DNA from: Penium margaritaceum
Taxonomy: Eukaryota; Streptophyta; Zygnematophyceae; Desmidiales; Peniaceae
Direction of reading: 5' to 3'
Assembly (NCBI GenBank): GCA_023375785.1
Contig: SZWC01000851.1
Location: forward strand, 221,684-268,703
DNA length: 47,020 nt
Every line of letters starts with the position of its first letter. Position 1 is the stretch's first letter. This document shows positions 1 through 10,600 of the stretch, one piece after another. A model generated the notes under the pieces. It was not told the DNA's origin. It saw only the letters and a program-made list of their open reading frames with translations, and searched no databases. A program made the translations under genes and the position numbers.

Positions 1-50
1 ACCCTCCCCCTCCTTCCCTTCCTCTCTTCCCCTCCTTCAATCTCTCTCTT

Positions 51-53
<3 letters not shown>

Positions 54-86
<33 letters not shown>
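54..86. repeat. (CT)n microsatellite
   Basis: An uninterrupted CT dinucleotide run of about 33 bases lies inside a broader pyrimidine-rich stretch that covers roughly the first 1.1 kb. Such strand-asymmetric tracts lack the A and G needed for stop codons, so they create long open frames by composition alone. Confidence 0.9.
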
Positions 87-88
<2 letters not shown>

Positions 89-144
89 CCTTCCTCTCTT
101 GTCATCCGTGTCCTTCCTCTCACTCTCCTCTTCCCTCCTCTACC

Positions 145-1404
145 ATGACATCCTCCTTTGCTTACAATCTTCCTTCCCTCCTCTCACTGCCCGTTCCCCC
201 TTTCCCCTCTCCATCCTCTTCCCCTCACCGTGCAGTCCTTCCCTTTCCTCCCTCATTGCCGACTGCCCTCATCCCCGACCCGTTCTTCATCCCGCCGCCT
301 CTCCCTCCTTGTCCTCGCGGCCCGCGTCTATCTACACCCTCTTCCCCTGATCCCCCAACCTGCTTCTACTATGCCTCCTTCACTCACGTCTGGCAACAAT
401 GTCCGTGTCGTCCTCCCCTGTGGGTTCCTCGTGGTCTTCGCGAAGTTTCCCCTGTGTCATTGTCTCCTCGCAGTCTTCTCCCTCACCTCCCTGCTCTCGC
501 GGCACAAGTTGCTAGCCTATCAGCCCTTCATGCATCGTCATGCCCTTCGTCCCTACTCTCGGCTGTGAATGTACTTACCGATGTCGTCCGACTTACGTCC
601 TCTCCTCCTCGTACCTGCTTTATCTCTCCTAACTCTGCCCACCACATTCTCAATACCCTCGCTGTCATCCCGTCCATCCCAACCCAGTCATCTCTTCATT
701 GTCCAACCCCTCCCCACCCCTCGCTCTCCGTCTCAACCTCCTCCACGGACATCGCCTCTCCTCTTCTCCAAACATCCTCCCCTCTCGCCACCCCATCTCC
801 CATCTCCATCCTCAACCTCTCCCACTCTTCTGAGGCCTCTCCCTCATCTCCTTCCTCCCCCGTCGCCTCCACAACTCCCTCTTCACCCCCATCAGGTAAC
901 ACCACCTTCACTCCCACTCTTCCCCCTCTCCTCCCTCTTCAACATGCCACTTCCGCCCCACCCTCGCCTCTCACCACCCCACCCTCCTCTCCTCTCTCCT
1001 CTTCTCATTCCTCGCCTCCTACTTCTCTAGGCCTGCCACCACCTCCATCCTCCAAATCCTCTTCTCTCCCACCTCTCCCCCCTCTCTCCTCTTCACTCCC
1101 GGTGTCCGCTCGTGCTCGAAAACGGGCCCGCCAACTTCTTAATCGTGCCTCCCATCCTCCTTCCTCGTCCCCTGCATTGGCCTGCATCACGCCTCCGCCT
1201 TCTCTTGAATCATCCATTTCTCCACCCGTCTTGACCGATCTTCATCATCGACTGATCACTCTCATCCGCAACTTCCCTCCCCTCACCACTACCTACGGTC
1301 TTACAGAGTCCTCCATCTCCAACCTCTCCATCGAGGCTCTTCATGTCGTGATTGCTGACACCTCTGGGTGGCTCCATTCTACCATTGCGTTTCGAGTTCC
1401 ATGA
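145..1404 (+). CDS. Possible Pro/Ser/Leu-rich hypothetical protein (weak, maybe partial at 5' end)
   Basis: A 419-residue frame begins at the ATG at 145 and ends at 1404; the same frame is open back to base 1, so the true start could lie outside the window. Most of it is Pro/Ser/Leu/Thr-rich low complexity produced by pyrimidine-rich DNA, so its openness is weak evidence of coding. The last 100 or so codons (about 1095-1404) are more mixed. They include a basic patch (SARARKRARQLLNRA) and a non-repetitive tail (TTTYGLTESSISNLSIEALH) in which chance openness is less likely. I recognise no domain. It could be the end of a disordered host protein, a retroelement gag-like ORF, or non-coding. No introns, promoter or poly(A) signal are apparent. 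Confidence 0.22.
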   Translation: MTSSFAYNLPSLLSLPVPPFPSPSSSPHRAVLPFPPSLPTALIPDPFFIPPPLPPCPRGPRLSTPSSPDPPTCFYYASFTHVWQQCPCRPPLWVPRGLREVSPVSLSPRSLLPHLPALAAQVASLSALHASSCPSSLLSAVNVLTDVVRLTSSPPRTCFISPNSAHHILNTLAVIPSIPTQSSLHCPTPPHPSLSVSTSSTDIASPLLQTSSPLATPSPISILNLSHSSEASPSSPSSPVASTTPSSPPSGNTTFTPTLPPLLPLQHATSAPPSPLTTPPSSPLSSSHSSPPTSLGLPPPPSSKSSSLPPLPPLSSSLPVSARARKRARQLLNRASHPPSSSPALACITPPPSLESSISPPVLTDLHHRLITLIRNFPPLTTTYGLTESSISNLSIEALHVVIADTSGWLHSTIAFRVP

Positions 1405-1497
1405 ACACCTTTGAGTAGGAGTCTAGTCTCAATGTGTCACGAGAGAGACTGAACGAGGTCCATCAGCAACTGCAGTTGCCCCCTCCACCTCCTGCCT

Positions 1498-1591
1498 TCA
1501 TCATCATCATCGTTCTCGCAATCGTCATCGTCATCGTCATCTTCCTCGTCATCATCATCATCATCATCATCACCACCATCCTCATCATCTT
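1498..1591. repeat. Imperfect (TCA/TCG)n trinucleotide repeat
   Basis: TCA and TCG triplets are repeated with interruptions by TTC and CCA. In one minus-strand frame the tract would encode an Asp/Glu run, but that frame is bounded by stops on both sides (TAG upstream, TGA downstream) and has no supporting domain. I treat it as a simple repeat. Short frames on both strands here are artefacts of the triplet periodicity. Confidence 0.8.
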
Positions 1592-1610
1592 CCTCGACAC
1601 ACTGAACAGC

Positions 1611-1970
1611 TTGACACCACGACTAAGGACTAGAATAGCGAGACCCAGCATTGTATGGGAGCCATGGTAGTTCTATCATTTGCTTTCGTTGTCATGTTCA
1701 AGTAGTAAAATATTGGTCGCGTAGAACATAGTATCATGCGTGTCGGGCATTCGTGACAATTGCCCAGGTGCGGATTTCGTACATCACAACTTGATACTCC
1801 AACTAAAGTCTAGAATGGCGAGACCCAGCACTATCTGGGAGCCATGGTAGTTCTATCGTTTGCTTATGCTGTCGTGTTAAAGTAGTAAAGTGTTGGTCGA
1901 GTGGAAAATAGTGTGATGTTTGTAGGGCATTCGCGACAATTGCCCAGGTGAGGATTTCGGACATCGCAGC
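1611..1970. repeat. Tandem pair of 180-bp repeats
   Basis: Copy 1 is about 1611-1790 and copy 2 about 1791-1970. They align without gaps at an offset of exactly 180 bases; shared landmarks are GCGAGACCCAGCA, GGGAGCCATGGTAGTTCTATC and ACAATTGCCCAGGTG. By eye about 84% of positions agree. The sequence is unrelated to the large satellite that starts at 2185. It may be a two-copy remnant of another tandem family or a local duplication. Confidence 0.85.
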
Positions 1971-2184
1971 ATCTGTTCTTGGCCAAACACGTGGCCAGTT
2001 GATGATGTTTAGGATTGTTAGCATCCCTGCCAGGTCATCATGATCATGTGCGTGGCGGCCGGACGCAGTTGCTAGAAAGTGCTGTCCGGCCTCGCCAGTT
2101 TTCTGTTTCCTTCTCAATCAACATCTTCACGTTTTCTATGTCTTAGATCTACCTCTCGAACTCTACTTCACTCTTCTCAACATG
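1971..2184. other. Unassigned spacer before the satellite array
   Basis: No gene is seen. The stretch contains a short inverted repeat (GCCGGAC ... GTCCGGC, about 2059-2091) and then switches abruptly at about 2185 to satellite sequence in mid-monomer (GTCAACGTTGACAACTCATA). Confidence 0.5.
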
Positions 2185-5100
2185 GTCAACGTTGACAACT
2201 CATAACACGAGTCACAAATGATCAGAGGGGGAAACAATGGTTTGGAAATACTTGTTATCGACTACCAAGTACAAAGACCTTCAATAAGTAGTGGCACTGT
2301 GTAGCTACTGTGAACAGTGACCAACCAATGTAGGCATATTTCACTGAATATGACCAAAGAATTTCACTGTGTGGTCAATGTTGAGGACCCATAACACAAG
2401 TCACAAATGGTCAGAGGGGGAAACAATGGTTTTAGAACACTAGTTATCAAGTAGAAAGTACAAAGACCTTCAATAAGTAGTGGCACAGTGTGGCTACAAC
2501 ACACAATGACCAACAAAAGTAGGCATACGTCTCTGACCATGACCAAAAAAACTCACTATGTGTGGTCACCGTTGACAACTCACAATACGAGTCACAAATT
2601 GTCAGAGGGGGAAACAATTATTTGGAAACACTAGGTGTTATCTAGCAAGTACAAAAACCTTCAGTACAGAGTGGCACGGTGTGGCTGCCATGCACAATGA
2701 GCAACCAAAGTAGGCATATGTCACTGTCCATTACCAAATAATTTTAATATTTATGGTCAACATTGACAACTCATAATACAATTCACAAGTGGTCAGAGAG
2801 GGACACAATGGTATGGAAGCACTAGTTCTTGTCTAGCAAGTAAAAAGACCTTCAATAAGCAGTGACACAGTGTGGCTACCATGCACAACAACCAACGAAA
2901 GTAGGCAACGAATTTCACTATGGGTGGTCAACGTACACAACTCATAATACAAGTCACAAATAGTCAGCGGGAAAACAATGGTTTGGGAATAGTAGTTATC
3001 GACTAGCAAGTGCAAAGATCTTCAATAAGTAGTGGCACAGTGTGGCTACCGTACACAATTACCAAAAAAATTAGGAATATGTAACTGACCGTGACCAAAG
3101 ATTCTTACTATGTGTTGTCAACATTGACAACTCATAATACGAGTCACGAATGGTCAGAGGATGAAACAATGGTCTGGTGATACTTGTTTTCAACTAGCAA
3201 GTACAAAGATCTTCAATACGTAGTGGCATGCTGTGGCTAACATGCACAATGACCAACCAAAGTAGGCACATGTCACTGACTATGACCAACGAATTCCACT
3301 ATGTGTGGGGCCAACGTTGACAACTCATAACACGAGTCAAAAATGATTAGAGGGGGGAACAATGGATTGGAAACACGAGTTGTCAACTAGCAAGTACAAA
3401 AACCTTCAGTACGTAGTGGCTCGGTGTGGCTACCATGCACAATGATTAACCAAAGTAGGCATATTTCACTGACCATGACCAAAGAATTTCAATAAGATGT
3501 GTCAACGTTCACAACTCATCATACAAGTCACAAATGGTCAGGAGGGGAAACAATGATTTCGGCATACTAGTTATCAACTAGCAAGTACAAAGACCTTAAA
3601 AAAGTAGTGGCACAGTTTGCCTACCATGCACAATGACCAACCAGGCATATGTCACTTATCATGACCAAAGAGTTTCACTATGTGTGGTCAACGTTGACAA
3701 CTCATAACACGAGTCGCAAACGGTCCGAGGGGGAAACAATGGTTTGGAAACACTAGGTGTCTTCTATCAAGTACAAAAACCTCTAGTACGTAGTGGCACG
3801 GTGTGGCTACCATGCACAATGACCAACCAAAGTAGGCATTTGTCACTGATCATGACCAAAGAATTTCATTATGGGTGGTCAACGTTCACAACTCATAATC
3901 CAAGTAACAAATGTTCAGAGGGGGAAAAAATGGTTTTGGAATATTAGTTCTTGAATAGCAAGTACAAATATCTTCAATAATTAGTGGCAAGGTGTGGCTA
4001 CCATGCACAATGACCAACAAAATTAGGCATATGTCACTGACCATGACCAAAGATTTTTACTATGTGTGGTTAACGTTGACAACACATGATTCGAGTCACA
4101 AATGGTCAGAGGGGGAAATCATGGTTTGGGAATACTTGTTATCAACTAGAAAGTACAAAGACCTTCAACAAGTAGTGGCACAGTGTGGCTACCATGCACA
4201 ATGGCCAACCACAGTAGGCATATGTTACTCACTATGGCCAAAGAGTTTTACTATGTGTGGTCAATGTTGAAAACTCACAACACAAGTCATAAATGGTCAG
4301 AGGGGGGTTCAATGGTTAAGGAATACAAGCTATCAACTAGCAATTACAAAGACCTTCAATAAGTAGTGGCACGGTATGGCTACCGTGCACAATGACCAAC
4401 CAAAGTATGCATATGTCAATGCCTATGACAAAAGAATTCCACTATGTGTGGTCAACGTTGACAACTCATAACACGAGTCACAAATGATCAGAGGGGGAAA
4501 CAATGGTTTGGAAATACTTGTTATCGACTGCCAAGTACAAAGACCTTCAATAAGTAGTGGCACGGTGTAGCTACTGTGAACAGTGACCAACCAATGTAGG
4601 CATATTTCACTGAATATGACCAAAGAATTTCACTGTGTGGTCAATGTTGAGGACCCATAACACAAGTCACAAATGGTCAGAGGGGGAAACAATGGTTTTA
4701 GAACACTAGTTATCAAGTAGCAAGTACAAAGACCTTCAATAAGTAGTGGCACAGTGTGGCTACAATGCACAATGACCAACAAAAGTAGGCATACGTCACT
4801 GACCATGACCAAAAAAATTCACTATGTGTGGTCACCGTTGACAACTCATAATACGAGTCACAAATTTTCAGAGGGGGAAACAATTATTTGGAAACACTAG
4901 GTGTTATCTAGCAAGTACAAAAACCTTCAGTACGGAGTGGCACGGTGTGGCTGCCATGCACAATGAGCAACCAAAGTAGGCATATGTCACTGTCCATTAC
5001 CAAATAATTTTACTATTTATGGTCAACATTGACAACTCATAATACAATTCACAAGTGGTCAGAGAGGGACACAATGGTATGGAAGCACTAGTTCTTATCT

Positions 5101-6103
5101 AGCAAGTACAAAGACCTTCAATAAGCAGTGACACAGTGTGGCTACCATGCACAACAACCAACCAAAGTAGGCAACGAATTTCACTATGGGTGGTCAACGT
5201 ACACAACTCATAATACAAGTCACAAATAGTCAGCGGGAAAACAATGGTTTGGGAATAGTAGTTATCGACTAGCAAGTGCAAAGATCTTCAATAAGTAGTG
5301 GCACGGTGTGGCTACCGTACACAATTACCAAAAAAATTAGGAATATGTAACTGACCGTGACCAAAGATTCTTACTATGTGTGGTCAACATTGACAACTCA
5401 TAATACGAGTCACGAATGGTCAGAGGATGAAACAATGGTCTGGTGATACTTGTTTTCAACTAGCAAGTACAAAGATCTTCAATACGTAGTGGCATGCTGT
5501 GGCTAACATGCACAATGACCAACCAAAGTAGGCACATGTCACTGACTATGACCAACGAATTCCACTATGTGTGGCCAACGTTGAAAACTCATAACACGAG
5601 TCACAAATGATTAGAGGGGGGAACAATGGATTGGAAACACGAGTTATCAACTAGCAAGTACAAAAACCTTCAGTACGTAGTGGCTCGGTGTGGCTACCAT
5701 GCACAATGATTAACCAAAGTAGGCATATTTCACTGACCATGACCAAAGAATTTCACTAAGATGTGTCAACGTTCACAACTCATCATACAAGTCACAAATG
5801 GTCAGGAGGGGAAACAATGATTTCGGCATACTAGTTATCAACTAGCAAGTACAAAGACCTTAAAAAATTAGTGGCACAGTTCGGCTACCATGCACAATAA
5901 CCAACCAGGCATATGTCACTTATCATGACCAAAGAGTTTCACTATGTGTGGTCAACATTGACAACTCATAACACGAGTCGCAAACGGTCCGAGGGGGAAA
6001 CAATGGTTTGGAAACACTAGGTGTCTTCTATCAAGTACAAAAACCTTTAGTACGTAGTGGCACGGTGTGGCTACCATGCACAATGACCAACGAAAGTAGG
6101 CAT
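2185..6103. repeat. Higher-order duplication inside the satellite (2185-3839 copied at 4451-6103)
   Basis: The interval from 2185 to about 3839 recurs almost unchanged at 4451 to about 6103, an offset of 2264-2266 bases or about 12 monomers. Shared private variants include the altered monomer with CTACTGTGAACAGTGACC, the 170-bp deleted monomer, and the GAGTCGCAAACGGTCCGAGG variant (3711 and 5975). Elsewhere monomers differ far more. Similarity falls to the ordinary monomer level after about 3839/6103, and to the left of 2185/4451. This indicates recent duplication of a multi-monomer unit. Confidence 0.9.
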
Positions 6104-9066
6104 ATGTCGCTGTCCATGACCAAAGGATTTCACTATTTGTGGTCAGCGTTGACAACTCATAATACAAGTCACAAATGGTCAGAGGGGGACACAATGATTT
6201 AGAAATACTTGGTTATCGTCTAAGAAGTATAAATACCTTCAACGTGTAGTGTCATGGTGTGGCTACCATGCACAATGACCAGCCAAAGTAGGCATATGTT
6301 ATGACCATGACCAAAGAATTTCACTATGGGTGGTCAACGTTCACAACTCATAATACAGGTCACAAATGGTCAGAGGGGAAAACGATGGTTTAGGAATAGT
6401 AGTTATTGACTAGCAATTACAAAGATCTTCAATAAGTAGTGGCACGGTGTGGCTACTATACACAATTACCGACCAAATTAGGCATATGTCACTGACCATG
6501 ACCAAAGATGTTTTTAGTGTGTGGTCAACGTTGACAAGTAATAATACGAGTCACAAATGGGCAGAGGGTGAAAAAATGCTCTGGAATACTTGTCATCAAG
6601 TGCCAAGTACAAAGATCTTCAATAATTAGCAACACGGTGTGGCTACCATGCATAATGACCAACCAAAGTAGGCATATGTCACTGACTATGATCAGCGAAA
6701 TCCACGATGTGTGGCCAACGTTGACAACCCATGATACGAGTCTTAAATGGTAAGAGGGGAGAAAAAGGTTTGAGAATACTAGTTATCACCTAGCAAGTAC
6801 AAAAACATTGAATAAGTAGTGGCACGGGGTGGCTACCATGCACAATGACCAACCAAAGTAGGAATGTGTCACTCATCATGTTCATAGAGTTTCACTATGT
6901 GTGGTCAATGTTGACAACTCATAACAAAAGTCACAAATGGTCAGAGGGGGAAACAATGGTTTGAAAACACTAGGTATCATCTAGAATGTATAAAAACCTC
7001 TAGTACCTAGTGGCACGGTGTGGCTACTATGCACAATGACCAACCAAAGTAGGCATATTTCACTGCCCATGACCAAAGAATTTCACTATTTGAAGTCAAC
7101 GTTGACAACTCATAATACAAGTCACAAATGGTCAGAGGGGGACACAATGGTTTGGAAATACTTGTTATCATCTTGCAAGTACAAAGACCTTCAAAAAGTA
7201 GTGGCACAGTGTGGCTACCATGCACAATGACCAACCAAAGTAGGGATATGTCATTGACCGTGACCAAAGAATTTCACTATGGGTGGTCAACGTTCACAAA
7301 TCACAATACGAGTCACAAATGGTCAGAGGGGAAACAATGGGTTGGGAATAGTAGTTATTGACCAGCAGGTACAAGGATCTTCAATACGTAGTGGCACGGT
7401 GTGGCTACCATACACAATTTCCAACAAAATTAGGCATATGTCACTGACCATGACCAAAGATTTTTACAATGTGTGGTCAACATTGACAACTCATAATACG
7501 AGTCACAAATGGTCAGAGGGTAGGAAAATGGCTTGGTAATACTTGTGATCAACTAAAAAGTACAAAGACCTTCAATAAATAGTGGCAAGCTGTTTCTACC
7601 ATGCACAATGACCAACCAAAGTAGGCATATGTCACTGACTATGATCAACGAAATCCACTATGTGTGGCTAACGTTGAAAACCCATAATACGAGTCACAAA
7701 TGGTAAGAGGGGGATAAAAGGTTTGAGAAAAGTAGTTATCAAATAGCAAGTACAAACACATTCAATAAGTAGTGGCACGCTGTGGCTATCATGCACAGTG
7801 ACCAACCAAAGTAGGCACTTGTCACTGACCATGACCAAAGAGTCACTATGAGTGGTCAATGTTGACAACTAATAACACGAGTCACAAATGGTCAGAGGGG
7901 GGAAACAATGGTTTGGGAATACTAGTTATCTTCTAGTAAATATAAAGACCTTCAAAAGGTAGCTGCACGGTGTGGCTACCGTGCACAATGACCAACCAAA
8001 GTGGGTATATGTCACTTATCATGACCAAAGAGTTTCACTATGTTTGGTCAACATTGACAACACATAATACAATTAAAAACTGGGTAGAGGAGGAAATAAT
8101 GGTTTGAAAATACTTGTTATTGATTTTCAAGTACAAGAAAATTTGATACGTAGTGGCACCGTGTGGCTACGATGCACAATGACCAACCAAAGTAGGCATA
8201 TGTCACTGACTATGACCAACAAATTCCACTATGTATGGCCAACGTTGACAACTCATAACACGAGTCACAAATGGTCAGAGGGGGAACAATGGATTGGAAA
8301 CACGAGTTATCAACTAGAAAGTACAAAAACCTCAAGTACGTAGTGGCACGGTGTGGCTACCATGCACAATGATTAACCAAAGTAGGCAAACTTCACTGAC
8401 CATGACAAAATAATTGCACTATGATGTGTCAATGTTCACAACTCATAATACAAGTCACAAATGGTCAGAAGAGGAAACAATGATTTGGGCATACTAGTAA
8501 TCAACTAGCAAGTACAAAGACGTTCAATAAGTAGTGGCACGGTGTGACTGCTATGCACAATGACCAACCAAAGTAGGCATATGTCACTTATCATGACCAA
8601 AGAGTTTCACTACGTGTGGTAAACATTGAATACTCAGAACACGAGTCACAAATGGTCAGAGGGGGAAAAAATGGTTTGGAAACACTAAGTTTTGTCTAGC
8701 AAGTACAAAAACCTTCAGTACATAGTGGCACAGTGTGGCTACCATGCACAATGACTAACGAAAGTAGTCATATGTCACTGTCCATGACCAAAGAAGTTCA
8801 CTATTTATGGTCAACGTTGAAAAATCATAATACAAGTTAAATATGGTCAGAGGGGAGCATAATGGTTTGGAAACATTTAGAAATTACAAATACCTTCAAT
8901 AATTAGTGGCACAATGTGGCTACCATGCACAATGACCAACGAAAGTAGGCATATGTCACCGACCATGACCAACGAATTCCACTATGTGTGGTCAACGGTC
9001 ACAGCTCATAATACAAGTCACAAATGGTCAGAGGGGGAAACAATGGTTTGGCTAGCAAGTACAAAG
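2185..9066. repeat. Satellite array, block 1 (about 190-bp monomers)
   Basis: About 36 head-to-tail diverged monomers. Using GTGGCA as an anchor, successive copies lie at 2291, 2480, 2671, 2862, 3032, 3223, 3416, 3606, 3793, 3984, 4175 and 4366. Spacing is mostly 187-193, modally 191, with one 170-bp deleted copy. Landmarks in monomer order are GTGGCACGGTGTGGCTACC, GTAGGCATATGTCACTGACC, TGTGGTCAACGTTGACAACT, AATGGTCAGAGGGGGAAACA and CTAGTTATCAACTAGCAAGT. Because 191 is not a multiple of 3, each frame is broken in the next monomer, so the short frames found throughout are not genes. The block ends where the copia element begins, inside a monomer (GCAAGTACAAAG). Confidence 0.97.
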
Positions 9067-9940
9067 TGTTAGCTATTGAACTAACCACCTCTGGCAGCGA
9101 AGTCGCAAAACTGAAAAGCTCACAAAGGTTTTTAGGCCTTCTTCCTTTGCTGACATGTTTCATGCACCCCAAACTTAATTAGACATACACTTCACCTTCA
9201 AGAGTACTAACGCCTTAGCATTACATCTCAAGAAGAGCTCAAGTCGTCAATACGCAAGAGAGCATCAAGCAAGGGTTGATTGATCAGCATGCAAGACAAT
9301 TCCTTTTATAGCTGTCTGTCCAGTCCTAAAACTCNAAAAGCTCACAAAGGTTTTTAGGCCTTCTTCCTTTGCTGACATGTTTCATGCACCCCAAACTTAA
9401 TTAGACATACACTTCACCTTCAAGAGTACTAACGCCTTAGCATTACATCTCAAGAAGAGCTCAAGTCGTCAATACGCAAGAGAGCATCAAGCAAGGGTTG
9501 ATTGATCAGCATGCAAGACAATTCCTTTTATAGCTGTCTGTCCAGTCCTAAAACTCAAAAGCACATTCCTGGGAAGTGGCCTGAACCAGAAACATCACCA
9601 ATAGACTTGCACTGTGGGCTTGACACATAAGCATCCTAGTGTCAAGCTGACAAACCAACCATGTAGCATCCAAGAAGCTACGGAATTTCTTTCTTTGAAG
9701 TTTCCATAGCAAACAAGATGTGCATGGAGCCAGGATCGAATCATGACCTCTCACTTGGCCAAATCAACAAAATGGCCAAGGTAACCACTCACCCACATGG
9801 TGTACTCACAGGTCATATCTCACATGAGATAGACCATAGTTGAGTCACACTACAACGGATCCAGGGGTCATACCTCCATAAGGGGCAGAGCATTCCTGAT
9901 CCGTCCTACAACACTGAACAAGGGGCAAAATCATTCAACA
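9067..9940 (-). repeat. 3' LTR of the copia element (contains an apparent assembly duplication)
   Basis: In element orientation this LTR starts TGTTGAATGA and ends TAGCTAACA. It is 874 bp as given, but 652 bp once the exact 221-bp repeat plus N at 9114-9556 is counted once, close to the 645-bp partner LTR. It keeps a TATA-like CTATAAAAGG on the minus strand (about 9302-9311, again about 9532-9541). The two LTRs differ at several percent or more of positions by eye, so the insertion is not recent. Confidence 0.93.
9114..9556. other. Exact 221-bp duplication around a single N: probable assembly join
   Basis: Bases 9114-9334 and 9336-9556 read the same, separated only by the lone N at 9335. Both start AAAAGCTCACAAAGG and end CAGTCCTAAAACTC. 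The other LTR has this segment once. Two contigs ending and starting in the same LTR sequence and joined with one N would give exactly this pattern. A true tandem duplication would not need an N. Confidence 0.85.
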
Positions 9941-9951
9941 AATCTCTCCCT
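9941..9951 (-). other. Polypurine tract of the copia element
   Basis: Directly inside the 3' LTR the minus strand reads AGGGAGAGATT and then the LTR start TGTTGAATGA. A purine-rich run abutting the 3' LTR is where plus-strand DNA synthesis is primed in LTR retrotransposons. Position and composition support the call; there is no direct proof. Confidence 0.65.
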
Positions 9952-9975
9952 TGCACCTTGCGTCAGTGACCATCA

Positions 9976-10600
9976 TCATTCGTCATCACTTGTGTTGACC
10001 ATGCCGATACCTTGCCTGCCTGCCTGGTGGAGATCCTTGTCCAGTGGCTTTGTAAGCATATCAGCCCGGTTCAGCTTGGTACCGACATACTCGAGCTCCA
10101 CAATCTATTTGTAGACCAAGTCTCGAGCATAGTGGTAGCGGGTCTCGATGTGCTTTGTGCGCTTGGACAGGACAGGATTCTCGGACATGTCAATCACGCT
10201 CATGTTGTGAATCTTGATGACTGTCGCCGCTGCTTGTGGTACCTTCATCTCAGATAGCAAGCTTTGTAGCCACTGCATCTCTTTACACACCTCAGCCAAG
10301 ACGATGTACTCAGCTTCAGCTGTCGACAGAGAGACACATTTCTACTTGCGGCTTGCCCAACTTACTGCACCTCCATTCAACATACACACAAAGCCGGAGG
10401 TAGATTTTGTGTCATTGATATTCCCTCCCCAATCAGCATCGGTGTAGTACATAAGACGGAGTGATGCAGATCTAGCGATGCCTCCAAACTGGAGCCCCAC
10501 GTGCCGTGTCCCCTGAAGGTAGCGCATGATGCGCTTCACGGCCTGCCAGTGAAGTGGACTGGGATTGGCCACAAACTGGCTCACCTGCCCAACAACATGG
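9976..10600 (-). pseudogene. copia pol: RNase H domain and C-terminus (broken)
   Basis: This is the end of the pol frame, finishing at a TGA at 9976-9978 after the tail MVNTSDDE. Visible RNase H motifs are YTDADWGG (Asp codon about 10440-10438), the stretch TKSTSGFVCMLNGGAVSWASRK, STAEAEY, and NPVLSKRTKHIETRYH. Two TAG codons interrupt it: 10342-10344, where family members normally have Gln after SRK/SKK, and 10105-10107. The position that is usually Asp in the DNQSAI-like motif reads His here (KIHNMSVIDM), so a metal ligand appears lost as well. The domain would remove RNA from the RNA-DNA hybrid during reverse transcription; in this copy it cannot be active. Confidence 0.9.

Noticed and set aside
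1463-1651. Minus-strand frames with Met or Asp/Glu runs in the trinucleotide repeat
   Set aside because: Products of the triplet repeat bounded by stops; no conserved flanking protein sequence.
2185-9066. CRISPR-like array of direct repeats
   Set aside because: The repeats are contiguous, diverged 190-bp monomers with no short conserved repeat alternating with unique spacers and no cas genes; the window is eukaryotic.
9700-9760. tRNA-like or Pol III B-box (GATTCGATCC on the minus strand) in the LTR
   Set aside because: One base short of the B-box consensus, no A-box at proper distance, no cloverleaf; the other LTR has a different sequence there.
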